From positions 69,839,773 to 69,903,772 of the forward strand of contig CP092871.1 of the NCBI GenBank assembly GCA_030710605.1: a DNA stretch of 64,000 nucleotides. Reading direction: 5' to 3'. A model generated the notes under the pieces. The model was not told the origin of the DNA. It did no database searches and saw only the letters and a program-made list of their open reading frames with translations. Positions within the stretch are counted from its first letter, which is position 1. Each line of letters begins with the position of its first letter. Below, one piece after another: positions 34,191 through 45,559 of the stretch. Source of the stretch: Cordylochernes scorpioides. Taxonomy: Eukaryota; Arthropoda; Arachnida; Pseudoscorpiones; Chernetidae. A program made the translations under genes and the position numbers.

Positions 34191-35779
34191 TTCACTCTTT
34201 CTTCTTTGAATGCATTTTTTTTCTCTTAAATGAAATTAGAGATGTTTTCAGGGTAGGAATCAATATCTTGCGACAAAACTGTTGTAAGCTAGAAACATTC
34301 CTACTTTTCTATTGTTGCAAACTAGGAAATATTCTTTTTCTCTCTCCATTATTGTAAACTACGAGAATTCCTTTTTCTCAATTGTAAGCTATAATTTTTT
34401 CATCTCGATTGTTGTAAAATAAAAAAATTCTTCATTGTTGTGAACTAGAGATTTTTTTAAATTTCCATTGTTATAAGTTAGAAATAATTTTTTCCGTTGT
34501 GTTGTGAATTATAATAATTTTTTTACTCCCCACATTGTTGCAAAATTAAATTCATTTTTTAATTGCTGTGAACTAGGAAAACTCTTTTATCACATTATAT
34601 TTACAATAAAATATATATTTTTATTGTTGTGAATCATGAGGAATATTTCTCCATTTTTGTAAAATTAATTTATTTTATTCATTTTTGTGAACTAGAATTC
34701 ATCCTCTCAATTTTGCGAACGAGAATGATTTCCCATTATTGTGAACTAGGGGAGAATTTGTTCCTAGTTAGCTGTCGTAAAGTAGATAACCTATCAATTG
34801 TTTTAAACTGGAGAATTCTTTCTAGCTGAAACCTGAGTGCATTCCTTCTACTCTGTTGTTGGGATTTATATCCTCTCCATTCTTCTGAATTATAACATAT
34901 CCATCCTCTACATTGTTTCGAAACTAAAGAAATTCCTATTCCACACTTTGTTTAAATAACAAAGCAAATTCTTTCTTTTATCCATTGTTTTAAATTAAAG
35001 AATACCTTCCTGCCCTTTGTTGTGAAAGCTAGAATTTTCCTTTTTCTCCCAATGTTTCTCCTAGGTAACACATTTTCGCTCAATTGTTGTAAACTCGAGA
35101 AGAATTCTTTCCTCCTAAATTCTTCTATCTGGAAGAACTCCTCTCTCCATTGTTGGAAGCGGTATACTTGTCTTAATGGTTGTGATATTACTCTTCTTTA
35201 ACTACGGGAATTGACATGGGTATCATATAATGATGTAACCTCTATATAAATGGTGACACTAGATGCATCTATGTAAAGGTAGAAAGATTTGTACATGTTA
35301 CACTTTGTTCAAGTTAGACACATGTAACAGATGTGAGAAACGCTAACCTGTTGGGAATCTAGCGAGGTAGAATCGGCCCTCGTAGTTGGTCCACATGTGG
35401 TCCTGGACACATCATCCCCCAGTTAGGGTGAAATACAAAATGGCGATAATGGCCGCCGAAATGTCGATTTGTAAAATTTCACTTCACAAGGTGTGTCGAC
35501 GAGTGTAATATTGATCAATGTATCGTGAGAGAAGGGGGTAACAATCTTTAAAATAACATTCAAATACATATGTGGGGATCTTAATTCCATTGATTTACAC
35601 CAACAATCATATTAACCCTGGGATATTGAAACTCAAAATTTATTAATCAGAAGAATTGAATATAATAACAAATAGTTTTTTTTAAGATAACACTCTTAAT
35701 TGTTAGCACAGCATCAGGCTAATTGTTTATAAAATATATCCAATATAATAATAATATCATTTTATTCGCGATCGAACAT

Positions 35780-35998
35780 TGCGACCCATTGTATGTATGT
35801 ACTACATCCAAAACACGTTTGCGACGCCACCCATCTCTGCCTTAAGCTCGATGTACCATCTCGACGACCGTCAAGCCACGAAGCGTGTCGGTGGGGCGTC
35901 CAGGTTTGCGTCGCTCAGACGTCTTTTCCGGTCATTATGATGTACTCCATTCCCCTGCGTCGCGCGATGTGACCGAATAATCTCAAACAATTCCGTTG
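35780..35998 (-). pseudogene. LINE C-terminal fragment
   Basis: On the minus strand NCLRLFGHIARRRGMEYIIM and then, after a one-base shift, RRKPGRPTDTLRGL. The pattern LFGHIARR...GRP is the usual C-terminal end of several LINE reverse-transcriptase proteins. Only about 70 codons remain, and the sequence is much GC-richer than its flanks. Confidence 0.6.
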
Positions 35999-36081
35999 TA
36001 CAGAAGTCGGTCATCTTCCGAAATAGATAGTTGTGATAGTATCGATGTCCCTACGTGCTGTATCTCCAATATATATATATA

Positions 36082-36690
36082 TGTAGTATATTTTGAAATA
36101 GATAGATCACAACCTTCTTATAATATTTATAATAACCCCCATATCTATATAAAAATGTATCGATCTTGTAAAAATAGTGACAAATAAAATAAAGGGGTAA
36201 AGGTAGACCAAGACGACACCATAGTCCAGACGACACCATGGACCAGACGACAAAGGCCAGACGTGATAAACAACCCAGGCGAACAGGTGTTTATGTTAAT
36301 GAGTTCAATTACCCCGTCAACAGGTGGCCAGACGTGATTAATAACCCAGCGCTTGACAGGTGGAGTGATTACGGGAACCAATCAGAACGCGCCACCACAT
36401 GCCAGAGTCCAGTATATAAAGAGCCCAGAAATGGGACGAAGTTAGTTGTTCGGTTAGTTGTTTTTCAGAGCGACGCCGTCATACGGTCGGGTCTCTCACC
36501 CCTATCCGCGATGTAGGCTTTTGGGCATCCGTGGCGCCCGTGGTCTGTCTGCCTTCGTCCGTGGGTCTACCTCTACCTTCTTGGAGTTACCATCTAGACC
36601 TGCCTCTGTCTCTTGCTGTCCCAGTGCGGGAATCCCATCACGCACCCACTACCACGACTGCCCAGTACATTCCACCTCGGGATTACTACA
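36082..36690 (+). repeat. 5' LTR of the LARD-like element
   Basis: 609 bp. Contains a TATA box within GTCCAGTATATAAAGAGCCC (36409-36428), a plausible transcription start region downstream, and GC-rich U5. Differs from the 3' copy by a handful of bases and 1-bp indels. Confidence 0.88.
36414..36422 (+). promoter_or_regulatory. LTR TATA box
   Basis: GTATATAAAG in the 5' LTR, repeated in the 3' LTR at about 41081-41090. It lies about 270 bp before the LTR end, a normal place for an LTR promoter. Confidence 0.6.
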
Positions 36691-36729
36691 GAACCCGTTA
36701 AAGTCGACAGGATTACTGAGGACAGCAGG

Positions 36730-36969
36730 CATGCAGAGGATGACGGAGGTCAGAGACGACTACTTCACGGATGCCCTCACCAACATGCAGCCCCACTGCG
36801 ACGACCTAGTAGGCCGCCTGGCAGACGCCATGCGGGGACTAGCCGTGCCTCGTGCGGAGGAAGCCATCATCTCCCCTTTCGACGGATCCCACGCAACAAG
36901 CGGCCTTCGTCCATACAGCCATCTCCAGAGATCAACTCCAGCCAGCATCAGCCATTTCAAGGTACTTTA
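36730..36969 (+). CDS. Short ORF after the 5' LTR of the LARD-like element
   Basis: About 77 codons from an ATG at 36739 in the longer open frame that ends at 36968: MTEVRDDYFTDALTNMQPH, DDLVGRLADAMRGLAV, then a serine-rich end. It sits where a gag start would be and is cut short by a stop. It may be the remnant of a gag or a small peptide. No family match recognised. Confidence 0.35.
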
Positions 36970-38249
36970 AAACTTTGTTTTCTGCCATTTTCCCCATAAA
37001 TTTTATACTTTATTTTCACTTTAAGCATTTTAAAATCAATTATAACCTTTTTATAGCATTTTTATTCAATTTTTTAAACTTTAACACTCTCATTTATCAT
37101 TTTTACTTTATTTTAATCAAATTATAAATTTTAATTCATCATTTTCAATTTTATTATTAAAAATATTCAATCACGCATTTTTGCCAATTTACTAATCTTA
37201 CATGCCTTTCTTAAATTCACCTAAAATTGCATTATCCAAGAATGCAACTTTCAATTTTACATAAAAAATCATATTATATTTTAATTACTCGAATCATATT
37301 TTCTAAACTTATTTGTGTGTGTGTTTTTTTTAATACCTTATTTATGGTCATAGTATTAATAATTAAATTTATTACACTCTTTATTTACTTGACCTATTAC
37401 TATTCCAATTGATATTTCTCAATATTCAAAAGTTGTAAAAAACTAGTCCTAGATTTGTATTTTTATAAATATCAATTTTAAATTATCTCATCTCAAAATG
37501 TGCCTCCCATTTTTCCCACAATTATAAATACAATTATAAATGTAATATGCGAAAACTAAATAACATACCATAAAATTTCCATATCCCATTGCATTTCATT
37601 CCTGCCTGTGTTAAATTGTTATTTACGTATTAAATGCATTTTTATTTCGCACTTTCTACATTGTTCACATCAATTTTAATTCCTCTCGCATATCCCATAT
37701 CCCATTAACACTTTTCGCATGATCATAACACATTTATTTATACACTAGTTAATTAATTATTTCTTTTATAGCCTACCTTTCCCAATTATTCACACCCACG
37801 ATTTCAATATTACAGATTTAATTTAATATCCTTCTAACAGAGGAACCTGCCAGATTAAAACGGATAGGAAAATTATATAAAAATCCTTTTATACCAAACC
37901 TTAATTTTATAATGTTATAGGATAGTTTATAATTTTGTCAACCCCGTTTAAAAATTAGGTCCCCACCATCTCTCAAAATCGATCCTGTACATGACACCAT
38001 ATGAGACGTCATCTTGGCCAACATTAAAGAACAATTAATCCAATCTTCATCCCAACGACAAACAAATCAAGGACACACTGAACTCCCCCCTAATTGTTTT
38101 TTCCTTCTACTTCGTCTTTCCCTCCCTACTTCTAAAGGGGTGGAATGACCTTGTACTCACTATTAGCAGATAGCCCCTTCTTACTTCAACACTCTTACCT
38201 GTCAATCATTCAATTATAGGCCTTCCATGCTTCTCTCGTCTCTTGATCA

Positions 38250-40420
38250 TTTTCCATTGGCCTTCTATGCCTTCGTTCTAACCACCCCTCGTCCATCGCA
38301 GAGTTCCTGTTTGCCGACTTTTTTATTTACACCCAGGTCGCCGTCCCAGCATTCTTTATTTCATTCTTTTTTCCTCAAACCCGAGTTCAATCAATCAATG
38401 GCAACAGTCAAGCCCTGTTTCACAATCTACCTCCACCCTCTAACCTCTTCAACGGTTCCTGAGACTCCTGCTCGTCAACCTTTTTTAATTTTTATTTTTT
38501 AATGATTCATCGACCTGGTACACTCTTCCTCCCCATGTTAACCTCACACGGAGAGCTTGGGTAACCAGCGAGACTTTTTTTTTTTCTCTAACGCTCGACC
38601 CAGGCCATCATCAGCACGATGCGCCCACTCATTTTTCGTTCAATTTTATTTTTCATCTGGTCGAGCTCAATCACCGACAACAGCGCAGCTCTTGAGACTT
38701 ATCACTTTTTAACCTCTCTCAGAAAAGATTTCTTTCCCATATTCTCCCATTAACTACCTCTCCTTCGATCTTCACGCCTTTCGCCTATCTGATCTAATGC
38801 TACTTACAGAGCATCTTGAGATTGCTGAACCTTGAAAACAATACTTCGCTTCTAAGCTCGTATTGCAGGGCAGGACTCCTGAGATGTCCTTTGCAGAAAC
38901 CAATTCAGACCTTCTTCCTTTTATTCCTCACTGCGTCATTACCTATCGCAAACCTTTTGCTTAAGTCAATTTTCTTTTATATTTTAATTTTACTTTTATT
39001 ACCTCTACTTCTCCTCCTTCCTGTATTACATCCCTGAAACTATGTTGTAAATATTCAAGGCACCTTAAGTAACAAAAAACTGTAACTAGTATACCAACTT
39101 TCCCAAATATTTACTTTCGCTATTGTGTGTGTTTACTTTAAATTTATCCTTCCTATGTACTCCTCTCATATATTTTTTGTAGTTTTATAATATTATATCA
39201 ATGTGTCACCACTACTCCCCTTTATTTTTATTTTATTCTAGTAACTAATTTTTGTGCCCCAAATTATTTCCCATTTAATAGGTTTGCTAGCTTTTCTCTC
39301 ATTTATTTGTAAATAGACTTACAGTTTTACTAGTTTTGTGGTGTTGGACTTTGTTTTTTTTAACTGACCAATGTAGTAAAAACATTTCACTAGTAATCGA
39401 TAATATCATTTTGTTTATTAACCATCAACATTAATGCCATTAACTACCAACCAACCCTTTATATATTATTACCTTTAATATTTTTATTTTCTCTTTTTCT
39501 CATCATGTTTAGACTTAGTATTTTACAACTTCAACTATTTTAGGCACCATTTAAAAAACCTACACCTAACAATATTTATAATATTTCTTTAACAGATAAA
39601 AATTTATCATTTTATTTTTCTTTGTAGATTTCAAAATGTTATTTTTGACGCTTCCCTTACAACCTCTAACTCTATCCATGAACCTTTCCTCCCAACTTTT
39701 TACAGCCATCAAGAGATTATTGTTCGTCAACCATTTTCTTTTTTTTTTTTGTTGATTAACTAATTAGAAGACCCTTCCTCGCTGTACATTTCCCAACAGT
39801 GAGCTCAGGAGACCCAGTTAGTTTTTTATTTTTTTTCTCTCATCGTCCGGCTCATCATTTTTTCATTTTTCAACTTTTTCTTTTCCCCACACAAGCCGGA
39901 CACAATCAAAATTGACAGCAATAATTCTCTTACACCCACCTCTCCTTTTCCGCATCCTTCAAACCTCCAACCTTCCAAGGGATTCCAGTTCGCCGAACAT
40001 TTTTTTTTTTCATTGATCAATCCGACTGGAACAATCCTTCCTCGCTATACCATTCCCGATAATGAGTTCAGGATATCCAGCGCGATATTTCTTTTTTTTT
40101 TTCTCATCGCCCGACGCATCATATCAATTCATCATTTTTTCAACTTTTCACTTTTTTTTTTTCACAATTCAACCGGGCACAATCATTGTGGACAACAGGG
40201 ATCCCTCTTACCTCTACCTCTCCCTTTTACCTCCACCAATCTTCCCACCTCTTTTCACTGTCTGAACTAATGATGCAGACGGAATATCTTGGACCTTCTG
40301 TTAATGAAAACAATGCCTCACTTAAACAAGTTCGCATTGCATTGCAGGATGCTTGGGATACTACTTTTGCAGAAACATGCTCAGATACTCCCTTCCCCTT
40401 TTTCAACCTTAGCGTCACAT
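38250..40420 (+). repeat. Old tandem units inside the LARD-like element
   Basis: Diverged units of about 220-260 bp, each with a T-run, a CTCATCG(C/T)CCG-type word and a CTGTAC...CCC...GAG block. Compare 38505-38770, 39720-39990 and 40000-40240. A longer pair is 38800-38930 and 40270-40400, sharing AAAACAAT..C, CAAGTTCGCATTGCA / TAAGCTCGTATTGCA and TTTGCAGAAAC. This shows that the interior grew by duplication. Confidence 0.6.
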
Positions 40421-40751
40421 TATACGTTCAGTCAATAAACTAACTTCATTTTTTTTCTCTCATCTTTAATTGCAATAAGATATTATTTTCCTTGTACGAT
40501 TCATTTTACCATATTTACCATTTTGTATTATATACTTTCTCTTGTGCCTTTTTATTTTTATAACCTTAAATTTTATTTCATTGATACACCACCATTACAA
40601 CATTTTTCTCTTTATTAACTTGTAGCTTAATAATAATTTTAACTAATTTGTATACAAATTATTTATTTTATTTTTTTATAATAGGTTTGTTAGGCTATCA
40701 TTCATTACATGTCATTCCCCCAACCAAACCTTCATCACCGGGGACACATTC

Positions 40752-41356
40752 TGTAGTATATTTTGAAATAGATAGATCACAACCTTCTTATAATATTTAT
40801 AATAACCCCATATCTATATAAAAATGTATCGATCTTGTAAAAATAGTGACAAATAAAATAAAGGGGTAAAGGTAGACCAAGACGACACCATAGTCCAGAC
40901 GACACCATGGACCAGACGACAAAGGCCAGACGTGATAAACAACCCAGGCGAACAGGTGTTTATGTTAATGAGTTCAATTACCCCGTCAACAGGTGGCCAG
41001 ACGTGATAAATAACCCAGCGCTTGACAGGTGGAGTGATTACGGGAACCAATCAGAACGCGCCACCACATGCCAGAGTCCAGTATATAAAGAGCCCAGAAA
41101 TGGGACAAAGTTAGTTGTTCGGTTAGTTGTTTTCAGAGCGACGCCGTCATACGGTCGGGTCTCTCACCCCTATCCGCGATGTAGGCTTTGGGCATCCGTG
41201 GCGCCCGTGGTCTGTCTGCCTTCGTCCGTGGTCTACCTCTACCTTCTTGGAGTTACCATCTAGACCTGCCTCTGTCTCTTGCTGTCCCAGTGCGAGAATC
41301 CCATCACGCACCCACTACCACGACTGCCCAGTACATTCCACCTCGGGATTACTACA
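40752..41356 (+). repeat. 3' LTR of the LARD-like element
   Basis: 605 bp, same sequence as the 5' LTR. The purine run CCGGGGACA just before it at 40737-40746 could be a weak polypurine tract. It ends 8 bp before the giant palindrome. Confidence 0.88.
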
Positions 41357-41364
41357 TATATATA

Positions 41365-41670
41365 TGTCATAATATATGCTTTTCCAGGATTAATAAAACA
41401 AACCAACAGCCAACGAGAGAGAAATGGGCCGCTAAAGCGAGACACTTTAGACAACTAACTAACGACCATTTTTTGGCCACATTCCTGAGGGGGGCGTCAC
41501 CACCTGGCGACTATCCTGGTTAGCCCCCCCGGTTGTGTACACAGGGAAAACAGTCGTTCGGCAGATAACGTCTCGCTCGCTCTCTCGGCTGGCTGCCTGG
41601 ATGATTGCTCTAACAACTCGTCGTGTGATTATTTCTCACCTCACCACATCATTACCACTATATTGTCACA
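41365..41670 (+). repeat. Outer LTR-like block, left arm
   Basis: 306 bp with TGT...ACA ends, followed by TTGAAAGTCGACAGGATAAG. Its inverted partner is 44825-45132. Contains a GC-rich GGGGGGCGTCACCACC part. Confidence 0.75.
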
Positions 41671-41828
41671 TTGAAAGTCGACAGGATAAGACTTGGCCGG
41701 GAAGCGAATCCCTCATATACCGGAGTATGAAGAAACAAGAAGCCAAGCCACGATGATCGACCAAACCCAACTCAACTGTAACCACTCCTCTTCGAGCCCT
41801 CAACCCCTTCCTCGCCAACCTTTGAACC

Positions 41829-42035
41829 GTGATCCCGAAGAAGTATTCACCTACGACGGAGATGGAGCTGCCACGCATTTCTTCCAGCACTAGATCTATT
41901 CAAGAACGATCGCCGTGCCAGAGCAGGACACCTCCCGCCATCATGGACAAGACTCCGCCATCTCCCTACCGCTACTGTGATGTACAACACTGGTACGCAC
42001 AGTGTCACATACAGAACTCTCCCGAAGCTCAATGA
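41829..42035 (+). pseudogene. Left-arm ORF, 68 aa
   Basis: Proline- and serine-rich frame beginning MIPKKYSPTTEMELPR and ending CDVQHWYAQCHIQNSPEAQ. The same frame stays open in the right arm with few changes, so it may once have been a gag-like ORF of this element. No known motif. Confidence 0.3.
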
Positions 42036-42480
42036 ACTTACCTGCGCCCTAAACCAACATAACTCGTGAGTGTAATTGTCTTAACTCCTACCATTCATTC
42101 TTTAAATAAGTCATTCCTTGTAGATTGTCCCAATATTTCCATAATTAGCTCAATATGTGTGAATATGTAAAAATATTTAATATTTCCATTTATCTCTCCA
42201 CCCCTATTAACAGTGATCTTATTATCCATATTATATCTAGCTATGTGAAACCCATTTAATTAGTTACATTACCAGTAGATGTAACAATCGTCATTTTAAT
42301 TAAATAATTTCCATTTTAACGTAACTCTTTAAAAAAAATCATAAAAAAAAGGAATTCTACCTATTAATGCTTTACGATTTTTACTATTAACAATAGATTT
42401 TTCATAATCAAATTATTTATAAAAATATGCCTCCAGCACCTAAACTTTTGTATGTCTATTTGTATAGACCTCTCCTACTT

Positions 42481-42590
42481 GTAAGCACGGCTCACGAAAA
42501 ATAATTTCTTTCCCTAATCGATTCAAAATTTACCCTGTAATTCAGGCGTCGAATAATTCCAACCACCACGTGAGCCTTGCTTACAACCAA
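42481..42590. repeat. Small inverted repeat within the left arm
   Basis: GTAAGCACGGCTCACG and CGTGAGCCTTGCTTAC are inverted copies with one mismatch, about 80 bp apart. The right arm has the same pair, so it predates the large inversion. Confidence 0.6.
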
Positions 42591-44433
42591 CCCTTGGTGA
42601 CTCTTATCTATCTTCCCCTTAATGCCCCTCTCATTCTTACAACTTTGTTAACTTTATACCAGCTCAGGACCTTTATAGAGAATTATTGATTAATCAATTA
42701 TCGAACTTCTATATTGTCATTTCAAAATCCTAACCTTCGCCCTTCATTTATGATAATTTATTTCGTAGTTCATCTCTAGCCTATCCACCGACCCACACCA
42801 TCTAGCCAATGGTGTGTTCGTCACAGGGTGCAGATTGACTAACTGCTAGATATTTATCAACCCCTTTTTGTTCGCACTTGGACAATCTGCATCGAGCGAC
42901 ACAGTTCGCTTCTTCTCTCGCGCCACACGTTCGCCACAAGGACCCTGTCTTCAAATCTATGTTTGTCCATTGTCCAAACCAGCACGATATAGCCTACCTC
43001 CAATATTTCCCACGGAGGTACGTTAAACATCGTCGGTGATTCTGTCCGGTCCGTCATCATTTCGCGCAGACATGGGTCTTACTATCAACCCACCGCGAAA
43101 TCATCGCCTTGCACAAGCTCCCACGACGGTTCAAACACCTCGTGTCCGAGCAGCTTGTCACTTGTAACGGACAACGCAGTCCTCGTCCCAATTTTTGGCA
43201 CTGTGCGCGCATACTTCCCGCAAGTTAAATATAAGTCCGTTCGACTTCCTCACCTACACACGGGGCTTTTCCCCTCGGACTCGCTACACAAGTAACTGCA
43301 TAGATAAGTTAGATTGGCCCAAGCAAGTTTCCCCCTCGCTTCTCGGACACGAGGTGTTTGAACCGTCGTGGGAGCTTGTGCAAGGCGATGATTTCGCGGT
43401 GGGTTGAAAGTGAAACCCATGTCTGCGCGAAATGATGACGGACCGGACAGGATCAGCGACGATGTTTAACGTACCTCCGTGGGAAATATCGAAGGTAGGC
43501 TATATCGTGCTGGTTTGGACAATGGACAAACATAGATTTGAAGACAGGGTCCGTGTGGCGAACGTGTGGCGCGAGAAGAAAAGCGAACTGTGTCGCTCGA
43601 TGCAAATTGTTCAAGTGCGAACAAAAAGGGGTTGATAAATATCTAGCAGTTAGTCAATCTGCACCCTGTGACGAACACACCATTGGCTAGATGGTGTGGG
43701 TCGGTGGATATGCTAGAGATGAACTACGAAATATATTATCATAAATGAAGGGCGAAGGTTAGTATTTTGAAATGACAATATAGAAGTTCGATAATTGATT
43801 AAACAATAATTCTATAAAAGGTCCTGAGCTGGTATAAGGTTAATAAAGTTGTAAGAATGAGAGAGGCATTCAGGGGAAGATAGATAAGAGTCACCAAGGG
43901 TTGGTTGTAAGCAAGGCTCACGTGATGGTTGAAATTCTTCGACGCCTGACTTACAGGGTGAATTTTGAATCGATTAGGGAAAGAAATTATTTTTCGTGAG
44001 CCGTGCTTACAACTAGGAGAGGTCTATACAAATAGACATACAAAAGTTTAGGTGCTGGAGGCATATTTTTATAAATAAATTGATTATGTAAAATCTATTG
44101 TTAATAGTAAAAATCGTAAAGCATTAATAGGTAGAATTCCAATTTTTTTTTAAGAGTTTTTTTTTTTTAAAGAGTTACGTTAAAAATGGAAATTATTTAA
44201 TTAAAATAACGATTGTTAAATTCTACTGGTAAGGTAACTAATTAAATGAGTTACAAATATCTAGATAAATAGTATGGAGCATAAAATCATTGTTAATAGG
44301 CATGGAGAGAATAAATGGAGCTAATTATGTAAATATTGGGACAATTTACAAGGAATAACTTATTTAAAGAATGAATGGAAGGAGTTAAGACAATTACACT
44401 CACGAGTTATGTTGGTTTAGGGCGCAGGTAAGT

Positions 44434-44640
44434 TCATTGAGCTTCGGGAGAGTTCTGTCTGTGACACTGTGCGTACCAGTGTTGTACATCACAGTAGCGG
44501 TAGGGAGATGGCGAAGTCTTGTCCATGATGGCGGGAGGTGTCCTGCTCTGGCACGGCGATCGTTCTTGAGTAGATCTAGTGATGGAAGAAGTGCGTGGCA
44601 GCTCCATCTCCGTCGTAGGTGAATACTTCTTCGGGATCAC
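44434..44640 (-). pseudogene. Right-arm ORF, 68 aa
   Basis: Partner of 41829-42035 in the inverted arm. Four or five residues differ, all codons remain open, and the stop is at the same place (NSPEAQ then stop). Confidence 0.3.
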
Positions 44641-44824
44641 GGTTCAAAGGTTGGCGAGGAAGGGGTTGAGGGCTCGAAGAGGAGTGGTTACAGTTGAGTT
44701 GGGTTTGGCCGATCATCGTGGCTTGGCTTCTTGTTTCTTCATACTCCGGTATATGAGGGAATTGCTTCCCAGCCAGGTCTTATCCTGTCGACTTTTTCTG
44801 AGATATGATCCTGTCGACTTTCAA

Positions 44825-45129
44825 TGTGACAATATAGTGGTAAATGTGGTGAGGAGAGAAATAATCACACGACGAGTTGTTAGAGCAATCATCCAGGCAG
44901 CCAGCCGAGAGAGCGAGCGAGACGTTATCAGCTGAACGACTGTTTTTCCTGTGTACACAACCGGGGGCTAACCAGGATAGTCGCCAGGTGGTGACGCCCC
45001 CCCCCCCCTCAGGAATGTGGCCAAAAATGGTCGTAAGTTAGTTGTCTAAAGTGTCTCGCTTTTAGCTGCCCAGCTCTCTCTCTCGTTGGCTGTTGGTTTG
45101 TTTTATTAATCCTGGAAGAGCATATATTA

Positions 45130-45132
<3 letters not shown>
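44825..45132 (-). repeat. Outer LTR-like block, right arm
   Basis: Inverted copy of 41365-41670. On the minus strand it is followed by two copies of AAAGTCGACAGGAT 26 bp apart (44782-44818), where the left arm has one. Its outer end merges into a (TA)n run. Confidence 0.75.
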
Positions 45133-45161
<29 letters not shown>

Positions 45162-45163
<2 letters not shown>

Positions 45164-45360
45164 TCCCTACAACTGCAAACTATCGAATGTGAAAAATTCA
45201 ATTTTGAAGGAGAGAGAAATGAAGAGACCATGTGGCCTACCCTCAGTAGAGGAAAGCATTGAAGGAGGGAGAAATGAAGAGACCATGTCATGGTCTCTTC
45301 ATTTCTCTCTCCTTCAAAATTGAATTTTTCACATTCGATAGTTTGCAGTTGTAGGGACGA
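45162..45360. mobile_element. Hairpin MITE-like element, 199 bp
   Basis: Near-perfect inverted arms of about 72 bp (TCGTCCCTACAACTGC... and ...GCAGTTGTAGGGACGA) around a 55-bp centre. The centre also repeats GGGAGAAATGAAGAGACCAT of the arm. TA lies on both sides, as expected after insertion by a Tc1/mariner-type transposase. The TA on the right is followed at once by the Gypsy 1 LTR. Confidence 0.75.
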
Positions 45361-45362
45361 TA

Positions 45363-45535
45363 TGTCACATTCTGCTTATAAATTATTAGTAGATGTAAAT
45401 TTTTACGCCGTTTTGAATTATGTAAATATTTGTAACTATAAAAAAAGGCGCGTGTTTGAAATAAATTGAGTCAGACGGTTGATTGTCTCTTTTTCTTTAC
45501 CTAAAACAATATCCTCTGCATATTGGCGTGTTACA
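45363..45535 (+). repeat. 5' LTR of Gypsy 1
   Basis: 173 bp, TG...CA. Contains AAATAAATTGAGTCAGACGG. Followed at once by GAAGTCGACAGGATC, the presumed priming region, which does not begin with TGG. Confidence 0.88.
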
Positions 45536-45559
45536 GAAGTCGACAGGATCTGACCAGCG

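Larger units (their letters stand above)
33415..35180 (+). repeat. Degenerate minisatellite built on ATTGTTGTAAACTAG
   Basis: About forty diverged copies of a unit close to CATTGTTGTAAACTAGAAA followed by ATTCTTTTTCTC, spaced about 35-45 bp. Good copies are at 33525, 34295, 34345, 34430, 34625, 34735 and 35085. Two LTR fragments interrupt it (33583-33740 and 34073-34190). No coding frame runs through it. Origin unknown. Confidence 0.7.
36082..41356 (+). mobile_element. Non-autonomous LTR retrotransposon with large non-coding interior (LARD-like)
   Basis: Two direct repeats of about 605-609 bp, each TGTAGTATATTTTG...GGGATTACTACA, enclose 4.06 kb without gag-pol. TATA flanks both ends and may be a 4-bp target duplication, though it lies in AT microsatellite. 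After the 5' LTR come GAACCCGTTAAAGTCGACAG and a short open frame (36730-36966) with a helical, acidic start. The rest is pyrimidine-rich and non-coding, partly made of old tandem units. This is the build of a LARD: LTRs and priming signals kept, proteins supplied in trans. The LTRs are about 98-99% alike by eye, so transposition was recent. Confidence 0.85.
41365..45132. mobile_element. Giant imperfect palindrome of an LTR element, 1.8-kb arms
   Basis: Left arm 41365-43150 and right arm 43342-45132 are inverted copies, separated by a 191-bp unique spacer. Each arm starts outside with a 306-bp LTR-like block (TGTCATAATATATGC...TATTGTCACA) followed inside by GTCGACAGGAT and about 1.4 kb of interior. 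The arms differ by scattered substitutions (seven changes in a 67-codon frame) and by a 26-bp indel, so they are old enough to have diverged and are unlikely to be a read artefact. It looks like the 5' halves of one element joined tail to tail. Confidence 0.85.

Noticed and set aside
42857..43635. Paired 67-codon ORFs MMTDRT...KRG in both palindrome arms, reading toward the outside
   Set aside because: Conserved only because the arms are copies. All seven differences change the amino acid, and the frame opposes the element's direction.
41365..45132. Palindrome as a foldback-read assembly artefact
   Set aside because: The arms differ at many bases and by a 26-bp indel, and a unique 191-bp spacer separates them. 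Raw reads would still be needed to exclude it fully.
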